Shown piece by piece: positions 29,037 to 37,056 of a DNA stretch of 64,000 nt. Every line of letters starts with the position of its first letter. Position 1 is the first letter of the stretch. The notes under the pieces were generated by a model. It ran no database searches. It worked only from the letters and a program-made list of their open reading frames with translations, and had not been told where the DNA came from. Position numbers and translations under genes: made by a program. Source of the DNA: Prevotella lacticifex (GTDB lineage: Bacteria; Bacteroidota; Bacteroidia; Bacteroidales; Bacteroidaceae). Where the stretch lies: positions 558,001 to 622,000 of the forward strand of contig NZ_BPTV01000001.1 of the NCBI RefSeq assembly GCF_019973375.1, read 5' to 3'.

Positions 29037-31880
29037 ATGAAAGTCCTACGAAAGACCATCCTTCTATTGCTCATAAGTCTTGCAGTCCTGCCGCTGTCGG
29101 GTCAGGACGATGTTGCCACACACCGTCTTTATCTCTCCGGCCACGGCTGTGACGACATGGTCAAGTGGCAGTTCTACTGTACCGACGGACAGAATTCGGG
29201 CTGTTGGACTACCATCGGCGTACCGTCGTGCTGGGAACTTCAGGGCTTCGGCACCTACCAGTATGGCATGCGGTTCTACGGTATCAAGAATCCGCCGGGT
29301 ATCGCCAACGAGAAAGGACTGTACAAATACGAGTTCACGCTGCCCGAATCGTGGCGCAACCGGCAGACAGAGATTGTCTTCGAAGCCGTCATGACCGATG
29401 CCAAGGTGACCATCAACGGTCGTAAGGCCGGCTCCGGCACTCATCAGGGAGGTTTCTATCGTTTCGCTTTCGACGTCAGCGACCGCGTCAATTTCGGTAA
29501 AAAGAAGAATCTCCTCGAGGTGGAAGTGAGCAAGGAGAGTGCCAACGGACAGGTCAATATGGCTGAGCGCCGTGCCGACTATTGGAACTTCGGCGGTATC
29601 ATCCGGCCCGTATTCATCGTCTCCAAGCCCGTGTTGAACATCCGTAGGGTGGCCATCGACGCAGGTATGGACGGCCGTTTCCGTGCCGACTGCTTCCTCA
29701 ACCGTGCCGTCGAAGGGGCCAAAGTGCACACCACGGTCAAGGATCTTGCCGGAAGAACGGTAGGCTCTTGTGTCACCGACTGCCGCAACAGCGATGTCGC
29801 CCATGTCGATTTCGTTGTCCGCAATCCACGGCTGTGGACCGCCGAGACCCCCAACCGCTATGCCGCTACGTTCGAACTCATCGGCCGCGACGGTCATGTT
29901 CTGCACCGCGAGAGCCAGAAATTCGGCTTCCGCACCATCGAATACCGCAAGTCGGACGGCATCTACGTCAACGGCACGAAGATTATTCTCAAGGGTGTCA
30001 ACCGCCATTCCTTCCGTCCGGAGAGCGGTCGCACACTCAGTCCGGCTAAGTGTGTGGAGGACGTAGAGCTCATCAAGTCGATGAATATGAACGCCGTCCG
30101 ACTCTCACATTATCCTGCCGACCCCGAATTTCTCGATGCCTGCGACTCCCTCGGACTCTATGTCGACTGCGAGTTGAGCGGCTGGCATTGGGCTCACGAG
30201 ACCGTTGTGGGTTCCAAGCTCGTTGAGGAAATGGTCACCCGCGATGTCAATCACCCTTCTATACTGTTCTGGACGAACGGTAATGAGGGAGGCTTCAACT
30301 ACGATCTGGAGCCTTTCTTCCATAAATATGATATTCAGAACCGCGTTGTCCTCTACCCCTGGGCCAACCGCAACGGCTTCGAAACCAAGCACTATCGGTC
30401 TTATGGCGAGACCGAGGAGTACATGCGCGAGCCCGAAATCTTCATGCCGACGGAGTTTCTCCATGGTCTTTACGACGGCGGACACGGTGCCGGACTTGCC
30501 GACTACTGGGCAATGATGATGTCGAATCCCCGTTGCGCCGGTGGCTTCCTGTGGGATTTGGCCGATGAGGGCGTCGTCCGCACCGATAAGGGCGGAATCA
30601 TCGACTGTATGGGTAACTTCGGAGCCGACGGCATTGTGGGTCCGCACTTCGAGAAAGAAGGCTCCTACTACACCATCCGTGAGGTGTGGAGCCCCGTTCA
30701 GCTGCGCCGGATAAATCATCCGTCGGCAGCTTTTGCCGCTGCAGACAGTATGGAAGTCACAAACCACTACAACTTCACTAACCTCCGCCAGTGCACCTTC
30801 CGCTACCGCTATCTGTTCATGCCGGAACCCGGCAGCGACCGTGTCGTGACACTGAAGAGCGGTCGGCTGAACCCCATAGATGTCCGACCGGGACAGAAAA
30901 CCCTCCTCACCATCACCGACGCACCCCGCAATGCCGACTGCATAGAGGTCACCTGCACCGATGCTTTCGGCAAGGATATCATGACATGGAGCTGGCCTCG
31001 CAGTACGGTAAAATCGCCAAAAACATCGAATTCATCGTTTCTGCCGGTATTCTCCGACCGTGGCGACAGTCTCACCGTTACCGCCGGAAATACCGTTTAC
31101 ACCTTTTCTCAGTCGACGGGGCACCTCAATGCCGCTGCCGTCGGCGGTCGGACAATCCATCTTGCCAACGGTCCGCGCTTCGTGGCGGCACGTCGCAGCG
31201 ACCGCAGTTATGACCAGTTCTACAACCACGACGACCCCGACGCGGAGAAAAAGAAAACGCAATACACGCTGTACAAGGACTATGCCACCTTTGCTGGGTT
31301 CAGCCATGACGGCAATAAGCTCGTCGCGCACTACGACAACGGCACCGTCGACAGCGTCGTGTGGACCTTCGGCGCCGATGGAACCGCCATTATTAACGTC
31401 GGTTACCACTTCGGTGGAGTTGTCGACCTTATGGGTGTCAGTTTCGATTACCCCGAAACGGACGTCCTTTCGAAGTCGTGGGTCGGCAACGGACCCTACC
31501 GCGTGTGGCAGAACCGGCTGCAGGGCCCTCAGTATGGCTACTGGTCGAACAGCTACAACGACCCTATTCCCGGCGAGAGTTGGGATTATCCCGAGTTCAA
31601 AGGCTACTTTGCCGGTGTCGACTGGATGCGTCTGCATACCACGGAAGGCGATATCACCATCGGCAATGACCCACATTATTATATAGGAGTCTACGAACCG
31701 CGCGACGGGCGCGACCATCTGCTCTATGAACTTCCTCATACCGGCATCTCCATCCTTGGCGTTATCCCTGCCGTCCGCAACAAAGTCAACTGCACCGACC
31801 TCAATGGTCCGTCGGCACAACCACGCTGGCTCAGTGGCAACGGTACGATACAGTTCAGCCTAAAGTTTGAAAAGCCATGA
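29037..31880 (+). CDS. GH2 family exo-glycosidase
   Basis: The 947-residue protein has a signal peptide (MKVLRKTILLLLISLAVLPLSGQ). A jelly-roll sugar-binding domain (VPSCWELQGFGTYQYGMRFY, FEAVMTDAKVTINGRKAGSG) is followed by an immunoglobulin-like domain and a TIM barrel from about residue 305. The acid/base is in WTNGNEGGFN (Glu417) and the nucleophile in MPTEFLHG (Glu473). The final ~300 residues are extra beta-sandwich. GH2 members in RG-II loci act on galacturonic or glucuronic acid, L-arabinopyranose or galactose; which one applies cannot be read from sequence. It heads a tight operon, with the GH106 start overlapping its stop in an ATGA. Confidence 0.9.
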   Translation: MKVLRKTILLLLISLAVLPLSGQDDVATHRLYLSGHGCDDMVKWQFYCTDGQNSGCWTTIGVPSCWELQGFGTYQYGMRFYGIKNPPGIANEKGLYKYEFTLPESWRNRQTEIVFEAVMTDAKVTINGRKAGSGTHQGGFYRFAFDVSDRVNFGKKKNLLEVEVSKESANGQVNMAERRADYWNFGGIIRPVFIVSKPVLNIRRVAIDAGMDGRFRADCFLNRAVEGAKVHTTVKDLAGRTVGSCVTDCRNSDVAHVDFVVRNPRLWTAETPNRYAATFELIGRDGHVLHRESQKFGFRTIEYRKSDGIYVNGTKIILKGVNRHSFRPESGRTLSPAKCVEDVELIKSMNMNAVRLSHYPADPEFLDACDSLGLYVDCELSGWHWAHETVVGSKLVEEMVTRDVNHPSILFWTNGNEGGFNYDLEPFFHKYDIQNRVVLYPWANRNGFETKHYRSYGETEEYMREPEIFMPTEFLHGLYDGGHGAGLADYWAMMMSNPRCAGGFLWDLADEGVVRTDKGGIIDCMGNFGADGIVGPHFEKEGSYYTIREVWSPVQLRRINHPSAAFAAADSMEVTNHYNFTNLRQCTFRYRYLFMPEPGSDRVVTLKSGRLNPIDVRPGQKTLLTITDAPRNADCIEVTCTDAFGKDIMTWSWPRSTVKSPKTSNSSFLPVFSDRGDSLTVTAGNTVYTFSQSTGHLNAAAVGGRTIHLANGPRFVAARRSDRSYDQFYNHDDPDAEKKKTQYTLYKDYATFAGFSHDGNKLVAHYDNGTVDSVVWTFGADGTAIINVGYHFGGVVDLMGVSFDYPETDVLSKSWVGNGPYRVWQNRLQGPQYGYWSNSYNDPIPGESWDYPEFKGYFAGVDWMRLHTTEGDITIGNDPHYYIGVYEPRDGRDHLLYELPHTGISILGVIPAVRNKVNCTDLNGPSAQPRWLSGNGTIQFSLKFEKP

Positions 31881-34800
31881 CGATACGGAAAGCCATACTC
31901 CTTGCCGCAGTCCTTGTGGCGACGCCGTTGGGTTCCAAAGCCTTGAACTATTGCCTCGGAAACGGGATTTCGTCGTCAAAATCACCCATTTCATCGGGCT
32001 TCGGAGCAGCTGCTGAAAGCCTCTCGCCCCTCACGGCTAATGCCGCAGCAGTAGCTAATCTTCCCCATATTTCGGCTTGTGATAATCCTGCTGCCGCCAC
32101 CATCGCCCCAAAAACGTCGGCTGAAGAGGCCGCCCGCCCGTGGACATTCTGGTATTGGATGTACGGCGCGGTGTCGAAAGCAGGTATTCATGCCGACCTC
32201 TGCGGAATGAAGGACATCGGTCTTGGCGGCTGCTATCTGATGTTCATCAGGTCGCCAAAGGATAAACCCGAGTTCCATGGTACCGCTACCCAGCTCTCGC
32301 CGACGTTCTGGTCGATGGTCGACTACGCTTTCGCGCAGGCCGACTCCCTCGGTCTGAATATGGGCATCCATGTCAGCGACGGTTTTGCCCTGGCCGGATT
32401 CCCCACCATTACCCCCGCCGAGAGCATGCAGAAGGTGGTCTGGACCGACACCGTCATCACCCGCCGCGACTACCGCCGATACCTCCGTAGCCATAAGACC
32501 ATTGCCGATTATCCCGTCGATAAGCCCGAATCCTACCGCGGCTACTATGAGGATATTGCCCGGATAGCCATTCCCTGCAATGAGATTCCGCGCCGGTGGA
32601 CCCCCGACAGCATCATCCTCTCGCCCGAAATTTCCTCAAAGAAAGGCTATTGGCTGGCCTCGCGCCCCGCCAGTATTACCTATTCGTTTGCCTCACCGGT
32701 GACCGTCCGCAGTATGATTGTGGAGCCCGAAGGCAACAATGTGCAGTCGGAGCGCCTCCTTGTTGAGGCTTCTGCCGACGGCATCAGCTACCACCGCGTA
32801 CGCCAGCTCGTCCCCCCACGACAGGGATGGCAGAACACTGGCAGTGCCTATACCTTCGCCCTGCCACCTACCAAGGCCCGTTTCTTCCGTTTCTCGTGGA
32901 CTCCCGCGGGTACCGAACCGGGCTGTGAGGACCTCGATGCGGCCAAATGGAAACCCCTCTTGAAGCTCCGCAATATAGTCCTCTCGAACGAATCGCGCAT
33001 CGACAACTACGAGGCCAAGAGCGGAATCGTATGGCGTGTGCCTTCCGACTCGCTCCTTCCGCCCGCTGCCATCGATGCTTCGGACGTGCCGACCGACCGT
33101 TCGCCGTACGTCAGAATACTCCGCATCGGCCACACCTCGACCGGACAGATGAACGCTACTGCCGGTGGTGGCAAGGGATTGGAGGTCGACAAGTTCTCCG
33201 TCGGTGCCACAAAGAAACTCCTCGACGGATGGTTCCTGCGGTTCGCAGCCCGTCCCCACGCCTCGGTAGTGAAGTACTTGCATGTCGACTCGTGGGAGTG
33301 TGGTGCTCAGAACTGGGGCGAGAATTTCGCCGACGAGTTCCGGCAGCACCGCGGCTACGACCTTACACCCTATCTGCCAGTACTTTGCGGCTATGCGGTA
33401 GAGTCGCCGGCGAAGAGCGAACAGGTGCTCCGCGATGTCCGCCGGACTATCAACGACCTTGTCAACGACAAGTTTTTTGCCACCGTTTCGGCCGTGGCCC
33501 ACGACCACGGTATGCTCGTTTCGCACGAGAGTATAGCCCCAACCTTCCCCGCAGACGGTATAGAGCACTACCGGCTTTCCGACATTCCGATGGGCGAGTT
33601 CTGGCTCCGCTCACCGACGCACGATAAGCCTTGCGACATGCTTGATGCCGTTAGCGGTGCCCATGTTTACGGCAAGAATATCGTCCAGGCTGAAGGTTTC
33701 ACTGAGGTCCGAGGCACTTGGGACGAGACTCCCGCCATGATTAAACCCCTCCTCGACCGCAATTTCTGTCTCGGCATGAACCGGCTGTTCTTCCATGTCG
33801 ATGCCCACGAACCCTATCCCGACCGTCGTCCGGGGATGACCCTCGACGGAATAGGCCTCTTCTTCCAGCGCGGCAACACGTGGTATGGGGAGTCGAAAGC
33901 CCTCGTCGACTACATCCGGCGCTGTCAGACAGAGCTCCAGAAGGGCACACCCGTCGTTGATGTGGCTGTGTTTACGGGCGAGGAGATACCATCGCGGTCC
34001 GTAACCCCCGACCGTCTCGTACCGATGCTCCCCGCACTTTTCGGTCCGCGGCGTGTCGAAAGCGAGCGCATCCGTCTCGCCAACGTAGGCCAGCCCCTCG
34101 AGGAATCGCCCGTCGGCGTGACCCATTCGGCCAATATCTTCTCGCTCGACGGCTGGAGCAACGCCCTCGGTGGCTACAAATACGACTGCGTAGGACCCGA
34201 TGCGCTGCTCTCGCCGGCCTTCCGCAGCGGTCGCTGTCCGGCATATAAGGTCCTCGTTGTGCCCCGTCAGTATGCTCCCGGTGTCAAAGCCGCGCCACTG
34301 TCGGCTGCCGTCAGCGCACGCATCGACAGCTTGCGGCGCAGTGGGATGATCGTCATCACCGAACCATACGCCGGTCGCGACTTCTCCGAATACGGCCTGC
34401 AGCCCGACATCGTGCTCCCCGACAGTATGGACTATGCCCACCGCCACACCGACAGCGGTGAGATTTTCTTCATCAGCAACCAGGCTCCGCGGCCCCGGAC
34501 CGTCACGGTCTCGTTCCGCGGTACGTACACTTCGGCCACCATTATGAATCCCGTCGACGGACGGTCGGAGCCTCTCCGCCTCTTGGCAGCTCCTGACGGC
34601 CGCACCGCAGCTCGCCTTTCGCTGTCAGCTTATGGCTCCGCCATCATCCGGCTCAGTAGCGACAGTGCCGTCGTGGCTCCCCTCCGGCCGAAGAAAGAGC
34701 ACACCGTCGTGATGAGATGTGGTCGCGGCAGCAGGATTGTCTTCGACGAATCGGGCATCAGCCGGCCCCTTCCCGTCGGCGAGCCCCTTCGTATCGACTG

Positions 34801-35194
34801 GTCGGTGAGCCCCGACGACAGCATTGCCTATTATAGCGAACATGCCACTATAGAGACAACGGTGGACGTCAGCGAACACTTCGACGGTTGCACACTGATG
34901 CTCGTCGATGTCCGCGACGTTGCCCACGTCTTCGTCAACGGCACCGACTGCGGCATTGCATGGACGCCTCCCTACGCTGTCGACATCACTCCGGCCCTGC
35001 ACCGGGGCCGCAACAATGTTCGTATCATAGTCGTCAACACGTGGCACAACGCCCTCCTCGGCGCCGACAAGGGCCACGCGCCCTTCGGCGGCATCTGGAC
35101 CAACGGACGCTACCGTACGAAGTCGGACCGTCTGTTGCCCGCCGGACTGCTCTCTCCCGTAGAATTGAAATTCTGGAAATATGAAAATGAATAG
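31877..35194 (+). CDS. GH106 alpha-L-rhamnosidase
   Basis: The 1105-residue exported protein has the GH106 start PWTFWYWMYGAVSKAGIHAD and GMKDIGLGGCYLMFI, and then MGIHVSDGFALAG. The barrel continues through YLHVDSWECGAQNWGENFAD and GMLVSHESIAP, which hold candidate catalytic acids. A C-terminal galactose-binding-like domain (DVAHVFVNGTDCGIAWTPPY, RIIVVNTWHNAL) closes it. The family is usually about 1050-1150 residues, so it is complete. B. thetaiotaomicron BT0986 is the RG-II GH106. It overlaps GH2 by 4 bp upstream and the esterase by 14 bp downstream, so the three genes are coupled. The first ~75 residues after the signal are an unusual Ala/Ser-rich stretch. Confidence 0.92.
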   Translation: MTIRKAILLAAVLVATPLGSKALNYCLGNGISSSKSPISSGFGAAAESLSPLTANAAAVANLPHISACDNPAAATIAPKTSAEEAARPWTFWYWMYGAVSKAGIHADLCGMKDIGLGGCYLMFIRSPKDKPEFHGTATQLSPTFWSMVDYAFAQADSLGLNMGIHVSDGFALAGFPTITPAESMQKVVWTDTVITRRDYRRYLRSHKTIADYPVDKPESYRGYYEDIARIAIPCNEIPRRWTPDSIILSPEISSKKGYWLASRPASITYSFASPVTVRSMIVEPEGNNVQSERLLVEASADGISYHRVRQLVPPRQGWQNTGSAYTFALPPTKARFFRFSWTPAGTEPGCEDLDAAKWKPLLKLRNIVLSNESRIDNYEAKSGIVWRVPSDSLLPPAAIDASDVPTDRSPYVRILRIGHTSTGQMNATAGGGKGLEVDKFSVGATKKLLDGWFLRFAARPHASVVKYLHVDSWECGAQNWGENFADEFRQHRGYDLTPYLPVLCGYAVESPAKSEQVLRDVRRTINDLVNDKFFATVSAVAHDHGMLVSHESIAPTFPADGIEHYRLSDIPMGEFWLRSPTHDKPCDMLDAVSGAHVYGKNIVQAEGFTEVRGTWDETPAMIKPLLDRNFCLGMNRLFFHVDAHEPYPDRRPGMTLDGIGLFFQRGNTWYGESKALVDYIRRCQTELQKGTPVVDVAVFTGEEIPSRSVTPDRLVPMLPALFGPRRVESERIRLANVGQPLEESPVGVTHSANIFSLDGWSNALGGYKYDCVGPDALLSPAFRSGRCPAYKVLVVPRQYAPGVKAAPLSAAVSARIDSLRRSGMIVITEPYAGRDFSEYGLQPDIVLPDSMDYAHRHTDSGEIFFISNQAPRPRTVTVSFRGTYTSATIMNPVDGRSEPLRLLAAPDGRTAARLSLSAYGSAIIRLSSDSAVVAPLRPKKEHTVVMRCGRGSRIVFDESGISRPLPVGEPLRIDWSVSPDDSIAYYSEHATIETTVDVSEHFDGCTLMLVDVRDVAHVFVNGTDCGIAWTPPYAVDITPALHRGRNNVRIIVVNTWHNALLGADKGHAPFGGIWTNGRYRTKSDRLLPAGLLSPVELKFWKYENE

Positions 35195-36605
35195 ACTACT
35201 TACCCTTCTCTCAGCATTGCTTGTCGCCATAATGGCACAGGCCAAGGTCGTCATGCCCCGCTTCTTCGGTGACGGAATGGTGCTCCAGCAGAACACCCGC
35301 TGCCGCCTCTGGGGCACGGCTGCGGCCGGAAAGACCCTTATCGTCCGACCATCGTGGAACGGCCACGGCTACACTACCAAGGTCGATGCCGGCGGCCGGT
35401 GGACACTTGAGGTGCCGACCCCGTCGGCCGGAGGCCCTTACGACATCACCCTCAGCGACGGCGACCGCCTCACCATCCGCAACGTCCTTATCGGTGAGGT
35501 GTGGATATGCAGCGGACAGTCGAATATGGAGATGCCGATGAAGGGCTTCAAAGCCCAGCCCGTCGAGGGTGCCGATGCCGACCTGCTCAGCTGCCGCGAC
35601 CCGCGGCTGCGCCTTTTCACCGTCAGTCGCAACGCCACTGCCCAGCCTGTCGACACCGTTGTCGGACAATGGGATGAGGCTACGGCCGCTACCGTGCGCC
35701 AGTTCAGTGCCACGGCCTACTACTTCGGCAAGGCCCTGCGCCAGAGTCTCGACGTTCCCGTCGGCCTCATCGTCGTGTCGTGGGGCGGCAGTGCGTGCGA
35801 GGCGTGGATGAACCGCAAGCGGATGGACCCCGCGTGGCTCGATCCCTTCAAGTGTGGTGGTGACAGTGTGACGACGGCCGACGTCAAACGCCTCCACCAA
35901 CGCTGTCCGACAGCACTCTACAACGGCATGCTCCATCCCCTCGTAGGACTGTCGATGCGTGGCGTCATCTGGTATCAGGGTGAGGAGAACGTCAGTCGTG
36001 CGTCGACCTATGCCGACCAGCTGTCGACGATGATTCAAGGATGGCGCCGAGAGTGGGGCCAGGGCGACTTCCCGTTCTACTACTGTCAGATAGCACCTTA
36101 CGACTATTCGCTGATAGGCTGGAACTACAACAGTGCCTTCCTCCGTGAGCAGCAGAGCCGCGTAGAGGCTCTCGTGCCGAACAGCAGGATGGCTGTGCTC
36201 ATGGATGCCGGACTCAAACGGGGTATCCACCCCCGCAAGAAGCGGCAGGCCGGCGACCGTCTGGCACTACTCGCCTTAGGAAACACCTACGGCATGGCGC
36301 GTCTCCCCGACTATGCCAAGTATAAGAACGTCGAGTTTCATGGTGATACTGCCGTTGTGGCCTTCGACAACAGCCGTGAGTGGATATACTTCGATAACGG
36401 AACACCAGCCGACAATTACGAGATTGCGGGCAGCGACCATGTTTTCCATAAGGCTCAGGCTTGGATCACGCGCAACCGCCTCTACCTCCGCTCCGACAGT
36501 GTCCGACAGCCTGTGGCCGTGCGTTATGCCTTCCACGACTGGGCCGACGGCGACCTCATGCACGACGGACTGCCGGTGAGCAGTTTCCGGAGTGATAATT
36601 GGTAA
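35181..36605 (+). CDS. SGNH-type sialate O-acetylesterase-like protein
   Basis: The 474-residue protein has a signal peptide and the 9-O-acetylesterase (SASA/CE20-like) pattern. It opens with VMPRFFGDGMVLQQ. The nucleophile is in CSGQSNMEMPM (Ser114). GVIWYQGEENVSRAS follows near residue 265, and the catalytic Asp/His segment MDAGLKRGIHPRKK is at about 341-354. RG-II carries acetyl groups on 2-O-methyl-fucose and aceric acid, so deacetylation before GH2/GH106 action is a good guess. Two possible starts (35181 and 35187) lie within the GH106 coding end. Its stop codon is overlapped by the left box of repeat-element copy 4. Confidence 0.85.
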   Translation: MKMNRLLTLLSALLVAIMAQAKVVMPRFFGDGMVLQQNTRCRLWGTAAAGKTLIVRPSWNGHGYTTKVDAGGRWTLEVPTPSAGGPYDITLSDGDRLTIRNVLIGEVWICSGQSNMEMPMKGFKAQPVEGADADLLSCRDPRLRLFTVSRNATAQPVDTVVGQWDEATAATVRQFSATAYYFGKALRQSLDVPVGLIVVSWGGSACEAWMNRKRMDPAWLDPFKCGGDSVTTADVKRLHQRCPTALYNGMLHPLVGLSMRGVIWYQGEENVSRASTYADQLSTMIQGWRREWGQGDFPFYYCQIAPYDYSLIGWNYNSAFLREQQSRVEALVPNSRMAVLMDAGLKRGIHPRKKRQAGDRLALLALGNTYGMARLPDYAKYKNVEFHGDTAVVAFDNSREWIYFDNGTPADNYEIAGSDHVFHKAQAWITRNRLYLRSDSVRQPVAVRYAFHDWADGDLMHDGLPVSSFRSDNW

Positions 36606-36795
36606 ATATCTTTACACTTTTCAAAACATGCCATTTCGCGTTCTGAAACGGTCCGTTTTAGAATGCGAAACGGTCCGTTTTGCAAGCTGAAATGGGCCGT
36701 TTTGCAACGCCAAATGGGCCTCTTTTGAAACTAATTGAATATCAGTGAGTTGCAAAGGCGAATCGGTTCTTTTGCCGTTTTGAAATATTTTTACT
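36600..36795 (+). repeat. ~197-bp intergenic repeat element, copy 4
   Basis: The left box (36600-36616) covers the TAA stop of the esterase gene. The 101-bp core is 36624-36724, with sites at 36624, 36646, 36668, 36690 and 36712. The right box TTTGAAATATTTTTACT is 36779-36795. Here the gap between left box and core is 7 nt instead of 8. The two right-hand sites have drifted to AAATGG. The rest of 36606-37056 contains only the promoter core of the next gene. Confidence 0.9.
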
Positions 36796-36993
36796 CTTTC
36801 GGCAAGCCTGACTGACCCGTTGCAGAGCACTGCTCCTTGTGACCGTCCGCCCATTCCGCGGGTTAAGACCGTATTCTCCGGTTGATGGCATCGGCTGTCC
36901 GCCTCCGCACCCGAATCTATATTCATCTCCGTTGGGTATGCTGTCGTATTGCATTTTCTTGGCTGAAAAAATGGGAAAGCGACAAAAAATGTG

Positions 36994-37001
36994 TAACTTT
37001 G
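36994..37001 (+). promoter_or_regulatory. -7 element upstream of the second GH2 gene
   Basis: TAACTTTG matches TAnnTTTG and lies 55 bp before the ATG at 37057. The expected TTTG -33 box is not present at exact spacing. It suggests a new transcription unit covering GH2 and the regulator. Confidence 0.5.
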
Positions 37002-37056
37002 CAATCACTAATCTAACTAATGCGGCAATTGTCCGACAAATGAAAGAAAATATTAT

